From an uncultured Alphaproteobacteria bacterium (lineage in GTDB: Bacteria > Pseudomonadota > Alphaproteobacteria > HIMB59 > GCA-002718135), in assembly GCA_902628835.1 (NCBI GenBank), contig CACOPD010000001.1, positions 1-64,000 on the forward strand: a stretch of 64,000 nucleotides of DNA, read 5' to 3'. The notes below the pieces were generated by a model, which made no database searches, had not been told where the DNA came from, and was given only the letters and a program-made list of their open reading frames with translations. Of this stretch, positions 7,756 to 15,696 are shown piece after piece. The translations under genes were made by a program, and so were the position numbers. The first letter of the stretch is position 1, and each line of letters begins with the position of its first letter.

Positions 7756-9145
7756 AACTTTTACTTAAAAGTTTATAATCGATTTTTCCTGATTCTAATT
7801 TGGGAAATTTTTTTATTGATACAATTTTAAAAAAAAAAGGATTAATTTTAACTTTATTTATCATATACTGTTTAATATTTAATTTTTGTGAAATTTTTCT
7901 TGTTAAGATTACGATATTATTGTCATTACCAATTAAAATAATATCATTAAATTCAAAGTTTAGTTTTTTTTCTAAATCGTCAAGGTTTATTCTTATGCCT
8001 GAACATTTTACTATTCTCTTTATTCTACCAATAATATAATAATTATTATTTTTCTTGTATGCAAGATCTCCTGTTTTGAGTTTTTTTATTTTACTGACTT
8101 TATTCAAATCATTTTTATTTTCACAATATCCAATAAATACATTATCTCCAGAATATACTAATTCACCTACATTATGATTTTTATTACTTGAATACATTCG
8201 TTGATTTATTAACTCAAATTTTCCGCCTGATATTGGTCTACCAATGCTACCATAATTATTTTTTAATTCTGATAGTCTAACATAAGATATTCTTGGTGAT
8301 GCTTCTGTTTGACCATACATAATGTAAAATCTAATTTTTTTTCTTAAAAATTGATTATGAAAATATTTTTGATTTTCCATTCCTAGATGGCCGCCTGCGA
8401 CTGTACAAAATTTCAAATTCTTAAAATTGAAGATATTAATTTTAAATTTTTTAATAAATTCAAAAACAAGAGGAACAGAAGAAAAATTTGTAATTTTTTT
8501 GTGTTTCTTAAAAGTATCCCAAAATTCTTTTTGAGTAGGTGATGAATGTTCCAAAATTAATGATGCGCCATTTGATATGTGAGTATTAAGAATTGACAAG
8601 CCATATGAGTAATTAAATGGTAAAGAAAAAATACTTTGATCTAATTTATTTAATTTAAGATAACTGGTTATTGAATTTGTATTACTATTTAAATTTTTGT
8701 AAGACAACATAACAAATTTAGAACTTCCTGTACTACCTGACGTTGGAATGATTAATGCTAAATCATCAGAAAGTTTTTTTGTTTGATATTTAGATTCATA
8801 CAGGTGATAATCTTCATAATTTTTAACTTTTCTAAATTTATTTTCATTTAACATTTGTACATTTCTTCCAAAAACATAATCAGGCTCATAGATTTTAATA
8901 AATTCTTGTAGAAATTGATCATCAATATTTTTATCAATTAATATAGGTACAATTTTATATTTAATTGATGTTAAATAAACTAAGATCGAATAATAAGAAT
9001 TATCACATATCATCAATAAAAGTGATCTAGGCTTTAAATAATCTTTTAATTTTTCAATATCTTGAAAAAGTTCTGAGTAATAAATTTTTTTATTTTTTTC
9101 TATGAATGCAATTCTTTTTTTATATTTATTAATATAATCAAACAT
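7748..9145 (-). CDS. AMP-dependent acyl/aryl ligase (ANL superfamily)
   Basis: A 465-residue adenylate-forming enzyme. Motifs in order are IIPTSGSTGSSKFV (A3 loop, about 133-146), YGQTEASPR (A5), TGDLAYKK (A7), GRIKRIVKCSGIRI (A8) and the C-terminal LESGKIDYK with the A10 lysine. It would adenylate a carboxylic acid and load it on coenzyme A or the cluster's ACP. It is the first gene of the biosynthetic operon: its ATG is only 10 nt from the 3 prime CCA end of the initiator tRNA gene, so its message probably begins at, or near, the processed tRNA end. It is a little shorter than typical acyl-CoA synthetases (about 500-550 residues). Confidence 0.87.
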   Translation of the reverse strand: MFDYINKYKKRIAFIEKNKKIYYSELFQDIEKLKDYLKPRSLLLMICDNSYYSILVYLTSIKYKIVPILIDKNIDDQFLQEFIKIYEPDYVFGRNVQMLNENKFRKVKNYEDYHLYESKYQTKKLSDDLALIIPTSGSTGSSKFVMLSYKNLNSNTNSITSYLKLNKLDQSIFSLPFNYSYGLSILNTHISNGASLILEHSSPTQKEFWDTFKKHKKITNFSSVPLVFEFIKKFKINIFNFKNLKFCTVAGGHLGMENQKYFHNQFLRKKIRFYIMYGQTEASPRISYVRLSELKNNYGSIGRPISGGKFELINQRMYSSNKNHNVGELVYSGDNVFIGYCENKNDLNKVSKIKKLKTGDLAYKKNNNYYIIGRIKRIVKCSGIRINLDDLEKKLNFEFNDIILIGNDNNIVILTRKISQKLNIKQYMINKVKINPFFFKIVSIKKFPKLESGKIDYKLLSKSYG

Positions 9146-9155
9146 TTCTAAGGGT

Positions 9156-9232
<77 letters not shown>

Positions 9233-9239
9233 GTATATT

Positions 9240-9611
9240 TTATTTTTTATCTTTATATATAAAATTAATGTCATTTAAACCTTTATTTCTTTTTACATTT
9301 ATAGAAACACTAGTTTTTAATCCATCTGGTTTTTTATCGTTTATAAGTATTCTTTCACCTACATTCAGGTCAAAAAGAATTTTATTATAACGTAAATTAT
9401 TTTCTTTTAAAAACTTAATTGTTTTAAGCTTATATTTACTTTCTCTAGCTGTAAGAATTATTATAATGTCTTCTTTATTAATTTTTTTCCAGAATTTTTT
9501 CACACCTGGTAGTAGTTTATTAATACCATTAATATGTGAATTATGCTCAATGATTGTGCCATCTAAATCAATTAACCATGTTTTTTTCAATCTAGAGAAT
9601 TTAACTTTCAT
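9240..9611 (-). CDS. Small HAD-superfamily phosphatase
   Basis: A 123-residue protein when started at the ATG at 9611, just after the ABC exporter stop at 9616; an upstream ATG at 9668 would overlap that gene by 53 nt. WLIDLDGTI holds the HAD nucleophile (first Asp of DxDGT), LTARE is motif II, and LINDKKPDG supplies the acidic motif IV. There is no large cap domain. Such proteins remove phosphate from small phosphorylated sugars or polyols, and similar ones occur in capsule and LPS clusters. Together with the adjacent exporter this suggests a role in the precursor supply of a surface polysaccharide. Substrate unknown. Confidence 0.78.
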   Translation of the reverse strand: MKVKFSRLKKTWLIDLDGTIIEHNSHINGINKLLPGVKKFWKKINKEDIIIILTARESKYKLKTIKFLKENNLRYNKILFDLNVGERILINDKKPDGLKTSVSINVKRNKGLNDINFIYKDKK

Positions 9612-9615
9612 ATAA

Positions 9616-11358
9616 TTAAGTATTAGTTTCAATAATTTTTTTATCATAAATCTTATATAGTCTATCACAGTGAATAAATGATTTTCTTTTATGTGAGATT
9701 AAAATTATTATCTTGTCTTGTTTTAATTTTTTTAAAGTATCTAAGATTATTTTTTCATTTTCTTCATCAAGTGCATTTGTCGATTCATCAAAAATAAGGA
9801 TTTTAGACTCAAAGTATAGCGCTCTTGCAATCGCTATTCTTTGAAGTTGCCCTCCAGATATCTTCGATCCAAGCTCTCCAACAACCGTATCTAAATTAAT
9901 ATTACTTTGTTCAAAACTTAAATTAGCATTATCAAGAGATTTCAATACTCTTTTTTTGTTAATAGAATTTTCATTTATTCCATAAGCAACATTTTTTAAA
10001 ATTGTATCATCTTTCAAATAAATATTTTGTGATACATAGCCGATTGCAGTTTGCCATTCATCAATATGATTTTTTATATTTTCTTTTCCTAATAAAATAT
10101 TACCTTTTTTTTGCTCAAGAAGTCCTAAAATTATATTGATAAGAGTTGTTTTACCAGATCCACTACTGCCCATAATACCTACAAAAGAGTTAGGCTCTAT
10201 GGATAAATTTAAATCTTTAAAAATTTCCTTATTTCCATAACTAAAAGATAAATTATTTATATTTATGTTCTTTGTGAAATCTAATTTTCTTTCCAAATTA
10301 TTAACACTAATAAAACTATTTTTAAATTTTTTATTCAAAGACTGATTTAATATATTTTCTAGGATTGGATAAAGTGCTTGTATATGTGTGATACAAACTA
10401 ATATTCTATTAATAGTTGGCAAAACTCTAAAAGCAGCTGCTCCGTATAGACCAAATAAAGGCACAAAAGATATAGGGTCATCGTTTACTATAAAAATTAA
10501 AATTATTAGAGCAGTAATAGTTAATAATTCTATTAAATATTTTGGAAGTGTGGCAGTAAAATTTTGCAAAAATCCAGCTTCAGAAAGTTTATCAGTATAA
10601 GTTTTATGTTTAGATAAAAAATAATATTGTAATCTTCTGAGAGATATAAAATTAAAATTATAAAAAGTATTTTTAAGATTATCAACTACTTTATAATCAT
10701 AAACTTTTCTATTGTTGCCTACTATAGACATTTTCTTTCTTATCGAAAAAAAATAAATTATAGAGAAAATAGAAAAAATAATTAATATAATTGAAGTGAA
10801 TTTAAAATTTATCAAAAATAATAGTATAAAAATTCCTGAGATTATAAAAAAATCACATAATAAAAATAGAACTGAATTTGAGTAAGTGGTTAATTGTATA
10901 AGTTGAACAGATAAATTTCTAATGATTTCGGAAGTATTTTTTTCAGTTATTGTTAAATAATCTCGAGAAACATAATTTAAAAATAAATTATTTGAAACTT
11001 TATTATAAACTCTCCATGTAAAAGTATATTGTAACCATGATAAAAAGATAATGAAAATGAACTTTAAAATATATAATAAGAAAAAAATAACAGAAAATAA
11101 TAATAATAAATTATTTTTGTCCAATTTTATATTTAAGAATTTTGCTAAAACTAAATTGAATATTTCTTGAAGTGTGAATAAAAAGGTTGAAGTTGTAATA
11201 TTCTCAGAAGAAATCATAGCATTTATTAATGGAATAATTGCACCTAAACTTAAGACTTCCAGTAAAACACTAATTAAAGTAAGTAAAAAAATTATTAAAA
11301 AAATGTTAAAGTCTTTTTTATCAAGAAATTTAAAATATATTGAAATAAATTTTATCAT
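9616..11358 (-). CDS. ABC exporter, fused membrane and ATPase domains (MsbA/PglK flippase type)
   Basis: Started at the ATG at 11358 this is a 580-residue half-transporter. The frame stays open upstream to 11412 but that extension (GVQIPPPLPL) is only tRNA-Met sequence read as codons. About six membrane helices occupy residues 1-310. The ATPase follows with Walker A GSSGSGKTT (about 396), signature SGGQLQR, Walker B ILIFDES and the switch histidine in ISHKRK. Dimers flip lipid-linked oligosaccharides or lipid A precursors across the inner membrane. With the HAD, sulfatase-fold and glycerophosphotransferase genes around it, this one probably flips a lipid-linked surface glycan. It begins 18 nt after the tRNA-Met end. 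Confidence 0.88.
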   Translation of the reverse strand: MIKFISIYFKFLDKKDFNIFLIIFLLTLISVLLEVLSLGAIIPLINAMISSENITTSTFLFTLQEIFNLVLAKFLNIKLDKNNLLLLFSVIFFLLYILKFIFIIFLSWLQYTFTWRVYNKVSNNLFLNYVSRDYLTITEKNTSEIIRNLSVQLIQLTTYSNSVLFLLCDFFIISGIFILLFLINFKFTSIILIIFSIFSIIYFFSIRKKMSIVGNNRKVYDYKVVDNLKNTFYNFNFISLRRLQYYFLSKHKTYTDKLSEAGFLQNFTATLPKYLIELLTITALIILIFIVNDDPISFVPLFGLYGAAAFRVLPTINRILVCITHIQALYPILENILNQSLNKKFKNSFISVNNLERKLDFTKNININNLSFSYGNKEIFKDLNLSIEPNSFVGIMGSSGSGKTTLINIILGLLEQKKGNILLGKENIKNHIDEWQTAIGYVSQNIYLKDDTILKNVAYGINENSINKKRVLKSLDNANLSFEQSNINLDTVVGELGSKISGGQLQRIAIARALYFESKILIFDESTNALDEENEKIILDTLKKLKQDKIIILISHKRKSFIHCDRLYKIYDKKIIETNT

Positions 11359-11376
11359 TAACTTAGTTGCTTTTAA

Positions 11377-11453
11377 TGGTAGCGGAGGAGGGATTTGAAC
11401 CCCCGACATCACGAATATGAGCCGTGCGCTCTGACCAACTGAGCTACTCCGCC
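11377..11453 (-). tRNA. tRNA-Met (CAU), probable elongator
   Basis: A 77-nt cloverleaf on the minus strand with anticodon CAU, T arm GGGGGTTCAAATCCC and encoded CCA. Acceptor strand GGCGGAG pairs with CTCCGCT (G1-U72), so it lacks the mismatched end of an initiator. CAU also occurs in tRNA-Ile whose C34 becomes lysidine; the overall sequence looks more like elongator Met. It lies 18 nt before the exporter start and 39 nt after the sulfatase-fold gene stop, on the same strand. Confidence 0.9.
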
Positions 11454-11492
11454 ATTATATTATAAAATTATTATCACAAATAAATTAAATAT

Positions 11493-13079
11493 TTAATTTA
11501 TATTTATAATATTTTCATGCTTATAACCTTCTACCAAACCATACTTAGGGCTGTTTTCATAAAAAGAATCATAAAATACATCTTCTTTGTAATTTATATT
11601 ATAATCATAAGCACAATTTAAACCAAAAATTACAGAATTAATATTTGATTTTGGTTTAGAATACTTTGCAAAACAATCTTCAGGTGCATAAATTAGATTA
11701 AAAATACTTGATTTTAAATTAATTAAATCTTTTTTTGATAAATTATAATTTGAAAAAATAGATTGAGGTAATTGTCCATGGTCGGCTTGAAAAATAATTA
11801 TTGGGTCCTTATCAATTGTATTAATATATTTCGTGAAATTTTCTATCTCTTTTAACACACAAAGATATGAATTCTTATAGCCTAGATAAACATCCGTATA
11901 TTTTTTTGAATTACAATTACTATCAACTTCATAAGGTTGATGTGGTGATAAATGATGAATAAAAACAAATTTATTTTTTTTATCAAGCCCAAAATTTTGA
12001 GTATAGTTTATAAAATTATATAAAGAACGCTGAGATGATTTTAGATATTCTCTTTTTTCAAATAAATAATTTTTGACTTTATAAAAAGGAGTTGATTGTA
12101 ATACTGTATTAGAGATATTTTCTAATATGGAAAAATAATATGAAGTATTTTTGTTTAGACAAATCCAAGGATACTTTTGTTCATCCAAACAACGCATCCA
12201 AATATTTCCAACCCAATAAAAATCGATATTTTCTTTTTGTAAAATATTTATTAACGGTATTTTTAGGGGATTTTTTAATAAAAAATTTGGAAAAAAATTA
12301 TCTCTATTATTATATTTTGTAGATTTTTCATCAATTGGAAAATCAATTAAAAAAATTGAAGATAGAGTTAAATAAGTTGTGGCGTAATTTGAATAAGATT
12401 TATTTATATAATTAAGATTTTGTTTTTCTAAGCGATCTATAAAAAGATTAGTTTCATAGTCAAAATATGTAGAGAAATTTTCTAAGCTTATCATCCCATC
12501 GAGAATTACGAAATAAATATTTTTTATATTTTTTTCTGAACTATTTGCTCTTTTGTTTTGGTAATTCAAATAATTATTAATTTCTATATTTTGAAAAAAA
12601 TTTATTTCATTTAAATATTTGAAATTAAAATATAAGTTTGAAATAACATTAATTAAGATATAAAATGTAAGAATTCTGAAAAAAATTTTATATTTTATCA
12701 GATGATAGTTAAATACATAAAGATTAATTATAATTAATATAAACACTAAAATTAAAGCAAACGAATCAATAGATGTTCCGCTAACAATTTTAAGATTTAC
12801 TAAAACTTTAATAAAAAAATTAAAAAAGAAAAAAGATAAAAATACAATTATAATATTTGTAAAAAAAAAATTTATATTTACTTTGAAAAGAAATTTTAAA
12901 AAAAAAATTACTACAAAATATACTAAGATTAAAAATAAAAATATGATTAAATATGTTAATAGATAAGTATATATTTCATTAATTGTAAACTGTCGAAGAT
13001 TTGTATCCTTAAAAAAAAATAAAAATGGTAATGTAAATAATCCTAGACCAACAATGATATCTTTTATTATTGATTTCAT
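11493..13079 (-). CDS. Membrane-anchored sulfatase/alkaline-phosphatase-fold transferase
   Basis: A 528-residue protein with about five N-terminal membrane helices (residues 1-150) and a C-terminal extracytoplasmic domain of the sulfatase fold. VILDGMIS (near 190) gives a metal-binding Asp, HHLSPHQPYE (near 376) supplies histidines, and FQADHGQLP (near 431) holds the Asp-His metal pair. The layout matches phosphoethanolamine transferases and lipoteichoic-acid synthases, which move a phosphoalcohol onto lipid or glycan. Next to a CDP-glycerol-type transferase and cytidylyltransferase, a phosphoalcohol transfer to the surface polymer is plausible. It could instead be a true sulfatase; the nucleophile (Thr or Ser/Cys) is not obvious. 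Confidence 0.75.
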   Translation of the reverse strand: MKSIIKDIIVGLGLFTLPFLFFFKDTNLRQFTINEIYTYLLTYLIIFLFLILVYFVVIFFLKFLFKVNINFFFTNIIIVFLSFFFFNFFIKVLVNLKIVSGTSIDSFALILVFILIIINLYVFNYHLIKYKIFFRILTFYILINVISNLYFNFKYLNEINFFQNIEINNYLNYQNKRANSSEKNIKNIYFVILDGMISLENFSTYFDYETNLFIDRLEKQNLNYINKSYSNYATTYLTLSSIFLIDFPIDEKSTKYNNRDNFFPNFLLKNPLKIPLINILQKENIDFYWVGNIWMRCLDEQKYPWICLNKNTSYYFSILENISNTVLQSTPFYKVKNYLFEKREYLKSSQRSLYNFINYTQNFGLDKKNKFVFIHHLSPHQPYEVDSNCNSKKYTDVYLGYKNSYLCVLKEIENFTKYINTIDKDPIIIFQADHGQLPQSIFSNYNLSKKDLINLKSSIFNLIYAPEDCFAKYSKPKSNINSVIFGLNCAYDYNINYKEDVFYDSFYENSPKYGLVEGYKHENIININ

Positions 13080-13100
13080 TATTTAATTAAATAAATTATT

Positions 13101-13119
13101 TTGTTTAACAATTAAACAA
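13101..13119. promoter_or_regulatory. Inverted repeat in a divergent promoter region
   Basis: TTGTTTAACAATTAAACAA has perfect 8-base arms (TTGTTTAA and TTAAACAA) around CAA. It is the only clear dyad in the 78-base gap between the minus-strand sulfatase-fold gene and the plus-strand small membrane protein gene, so it may be an operator controlling both directions. In AT-rich DNA such dyads also arise by chance. Confidence 0.35.
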
Positions 13120-13157
13120 ATTTATAGTGTAAATATTTTATTATAATTTATGATAAT

Positions 13158-13361
13158 TTGATGTTTAAGTTTATTTTTATTTTAATTTTGATTTATCCAA
13201 AGATTGCTTTTGCCTATATTGATCCAGGTATAGGTAGCTTAATTATACAATCAATTATAGCAGCTATAGCAATGGGCTTTGGTATCATTTCTATTTATTG
13301 GAATAAAACTAAAAATTTTTTAAAAAATTTAACCAATAATTTTAAACGCAAAAAAAAATGA
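13158..13361 (+). CDS. Small membrane protein with YIDPGxGS motif
   Basis: A 67-residue protein. It has a hydrophobic N-terminal segment (3-18), then YIDPGIGSLIIQ (20-31), a second hydrophobic segment (28-47) and a strongly basic tail ending RKKK. Small proteins with a YIDPGTGS motif are seen next to surface-polysaccharide and phosphoalcohol-transferase genes; their function is not established. The stop overlaps the following glycerophosphotransferase start (ATGA), so the two are translationally coupled. This suggests it works with that enzyme, possibly as a membrane partner. A second in-frame ATG three bases on could also be the start. Confidence 0.75.
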   Translation: MMFKFIFILILIYPKIAFAYIDPGIGSLIIQSIIAAIAMGFGIISIYWNKTKNFLKNLTNNFKRKKK

Positions 13362-14533
13362 ATAAATTATCTCAACTTTTGAGATCTATTTTAAATTTAA
13401 TTAAACTTAATAAAATTTACAAAAATCAGGATGTCATTACATTTTATGCTGAAACAGAGGGTGACTGGTCATTTTTAGATTCAATATTAGAAACTGTAAA
13501 AAAAAACTTTAAAAATAAAATTATTAGAGTTTGTTCAGACATAAATGATAAATATATAATTCATACTGATAGTTTTTTTATTGGATATGGCGTAGCCAGA
13601 ACTATTTTCTTTAGTAATTTAAAATCTAAGATTTTTATTTTAACTTTATCGGATTTAAACAATTATTTTTTAAAAAAATCTGTTCATAACGTTCATTATA
13701 TTTACGCTTTTCATTCACTAGCAAGTATCCATAGGGTGTACAATGAAAAAGCTTTTAATGCATATGATACTTTTTTATGTGCAGGTAAACATCATAATGT
13801 AGAACTAAACAAATTATGTAATATTTATAATCTTGATAAAAAAAACTTAATTAATTATGGATATCCAAAACTAGATAAAATTATTTCTGAAATATCTAAA
13901 GTGAAGGATAATATAAAAGCTAAAGATTTAAAAACAGTACTTATTGCGCCAACATGGGGTAATTCACAAATTAAATTCAAAGATATTCAACAAATTATAA
14001 ACAATCTAATATCGAAATATAAAATTATTTTAAGGTTTCACCCAATGACAATTAGAAATAATAAAAAAGATATTTATAAATTGATTAATTATTTTAAAAA
14101 TAATAAAAATTTTAAGTTTGATACTAATTTATCATCGATAAACTCGTTTGTTAAAAGTTCATATCTAATTACTGAATGGTCAGGGTCTGCGTTTGAATTT
14201 GCATTTTCTAAATTAAGACCAATAATTTTTATTGATACAGATAGCAAAATAAATAATAATAATTGGAAGTTGATGGGTAATGATTGTTTTGAGGATTATT
14301 CAAGAGAAAAGATTGGATATGTGTTAGATTTAAACAAAATAGATTTGATTGAAAATATTTTCTTAAAAATAGAAAAAAATTTAAATGATTGGAATCACCA
14401 AATACTTAAGTATAGGGATGAAAATATATATAATGTTTCAAAAAGTTATAAAAGTGGTGGTGAGTTATTAATCGAACATATAGATAAAATAAATTATGAA
14501 GAAAAATTTAATATATGCAGGAATGGCAGCTGA
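13358..14533 (+). CDS. CDP-glycerol glycerophosphotransferase-family protein
   Basis: A 391-residue protein matching the TagB/TagF glycerophosphotransferase family. Motifs are FHSLASIHRVY (119-129), LIAPTWG (195-201), RFHPM (226-230) and TEWSGSAFEFAF (272-283), which correspond to the phosphoalcohol-nucleotide binding site. In Gram-positives these enzymes polymerise teichoic acid from CDP-glycerol; Gram-negative relatives add phosphoalcohols to capsules or O-antigens. The cytidylyltransferase encoded directly downstream would supply the CDP-activated donor. No N-terminal glycosyltransferase domain is present, so it likely does a single transfer type. Confidence 0.82.
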   Translation: MNKLSQLLRSILNLIKLNKIYKNQDVITFYAETEGDWSFLDSILETVKKNFKNKIIRVCSDINDKYIIHTDSFFIGYGVARTIFFSNLKSKIFILTLSDLNNYFLKKSVHNVHYIYAFHSLASIHRVYNEKAFNAYDTFLCAGKHHNVELNKLCNIYNLDKKNLINYGYPKLDKIISEISKVKDNIKAKDLKTVLIAPTWGNSQIKFKDIQQIINNLISKYKIILRFHPMTIRNNKKDIYKLINYFKNNKNFKFDTNLSSINSFVKSSYLITEWSGSAFEFAFSKLRPIIFIDTDSKINNNNWKLMGNDCFEDYSREKIGYVLDLNKIDLIENIFLKIEKNLNDWNHQILKYRDENIYNVSKSYKSGGELLIEHIDKINYEEKFNICRNGS

Positions 14534-14915
14534 TATTGTTCATTATGGACATATTAAACTTATAAATAAAGCAGCAAAAAAAGGTGATCTAATTATTGGA
14601 CTGCTTTCCGATGATGCAATTAAAAGCTATAAAAGAAAACCAGTCTTTAATTATAAACATCGCAAATATTTAATACAAAATATAAAAGGAGTTAAAAGAG
14701 TTGTAAGACAAAACTCATTAAGTTACACAAAAAATTTGAAAAAATATAAACCTAATTTTGTAATTCATGGAGATGATTGGAAATCAGGAAAACAAATGCA
14801 AACAAGACTTGAAGTTTTAAAATGTATCAAACAATGGGGGGGTAAGTTAATTGAGGTTAAATACACAAAAGGTATCTCTACAACAAAAGTTATTCAAAGA
14901 TTAATTAGAGAATAA
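14496..14915 (+). CDS. CTP-dependent cytidylyltransferase (TagD / phosphonate type)
   Basis: A 139-residue nucleotidyltransferase with HYGH (16-19, the HxGH motif), the YKRKP segment (45-49), HGDDWKSG (91-98) and YTKGISTTKV (123-132). These last features are close to the cytidylyltransferase domain fused to some PEP mutases in phosphonate pathways, and less close to plain glycerol-3-phosphate cytidylyltransferase TagD. It starts 38 nt inside the glycerophosphotransferase gene, indicating coupling. It would make a CDP-activated phosphoalcohol or phosphonate for that transferase. No PEP mutase gene is in the window, so the substrate is open. Confidence 0.85.
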   Translation: MKKNLIYAGMAADIVHYGHIKLINKAAKKGDLIIGLLSDDAIKSYKRKPVFNYKHRKYLIQNIKGVKRVVRQNSLSYTKNLKKYKPNFVIHGDDWKSGKQMQTRLEVLKCIKQWGGKLIEVKYTKGISTTKVIQRLIRE

Positions 14916-14920
14916 ATTTT

Positions 14921-15256
14921 TTATACTGAAAAAGATTCACCACAACCGCATGTAGATTTTTCATTTGGGTTATTGAAAACGAATCTTGATGAAAGCTTTT
15001 CTTGAGAGTAGTCCATCTCTGTGCCTATTAAAAACATTGTAGCTTTAGGGTCAATAAATACCTTAACATTTTTTCGCTCAATGTAATCAAATTTTTTAAC
15101 ATCACTGTTTTTAGCAAAATCAAGCTTATAGGAATATCCACTACATCCAGATTTTTCAACACTTAGTAAAATTACATCTGACTCAAAAGGTGCGTTTTTA
15201 ATTATTTTCACTAATTGTTCTATAGCTCTATCAGTAATTGATAAAATTGATTTCAT
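14921..15256 (-). CDS. sufA: A-type iron-sulfur carrier SufA/ErpA
   Basis: A 111-residue HesB/IscA-family protein with the three cluster-binding cysteines: Cys38 in KSGCSGYSY and Cys103 and Cys105 in the C-terminal CGCGESF. It receives clusters from the SufBCD scaffold and passes them to apo-enzymes. It is the last gene of the minus-strand suf run, 20 nt after sufT. Its stop faces the cytidylyltransferase stop with 5 nt between. A-type carriers are hard to subdivide; sufA is chosen from the operon context. Confidence 0.88.
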   Translation of the reverse strand: MKSILSITDRAIEQLVKIIKNAPFESDVILLSVEKSGCSGYSYKLDFAKNSDVKKFDYIERKNVKVFIDPKATMFLIGTEMDYSQEKLSSRFVFNNPNEKSTCGCGESFSV

Positions 15257-15276
15257 ATATTGATTATATATTTTTT

Positions 15277-15693
15277 TTAAAAAAAATCTAAAGAAAGTTT
15301 TGCTTCTTCACTCATAAAATCTTTGTTCCATTGGGGTTCCCAGACGAGATTTAAATAACAAGATTTTACATTTGTTAGTTTGCAAATATTTTCAACTACT
15401 GATTTTGGCATAGTGTCAGCAACTGGACAGTTTGGATTAGTAAGTGTCATATCGATAGTTACCTTATTTAGATCATCAACATTGATTTTGTATATTAAAC
15501 CCAAATCATAAATATTTACAGGAATCTCTGGATCATGGATTTTTTTTAATTCATTTATAATTAATTCTTCTTTTATAGATGGTCCCTCAATATAGTTTTT
15601 ATTTTCTTCATAAAAATTGTTATTAATTTTTTTTTTAAAACTATCTAAGGTTTTAATTTTACTTATACTTTTAAATAAATCTTCTTCTTTCAT
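15277..15693 (-). CDS. sufT: SufT, MIP18/DUF59-family iron-sulfur maturation factor
   Basis: A 138-residue protein. The first 40 or so residues are a polar extension; then comes a MIP18/DUF59 domain with LKKIHDPEIPVNIYDLGLIYKI and LTNPNCPVADTMP, containing the family's conserved DPE and cysteine. SufT-type proteins help mature Fe-S proteins, especially under high cluster demand. The gene lies 3 nt after sufS and before sufA, an arrangement common in alphaproteobacteria. Confidence 0.87.
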   Translation of the reverse strand: MKEEDLFKSISKIKTLDSFKKKINNNFYEENKNYIEGPSIKEELIINELKKIHDPEIPVNIYDLGLIYKINVDDLNKVTIDMTLTNPNCPVADTMPKSVVENICKLTNVKSCYLNLVWEPQWNKDFMSEEAKLSLDFF

Positions 15694-15696
15694 TAC

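Noticed and set aside
5508-9145. A bioluminescence (lux) operon
   Set aside because: luxC- and luxE-like genes are present, but there are no luxA, luxB or luxD genes and neighbours are biosynthetic (ACP, transketolase, radical SAM).
12140-12322. Plus-strand 60-residue frame inside the sulfatase-fold gene
   Set aside because: Opposite a well-supported coding sequence and without any coding signal.
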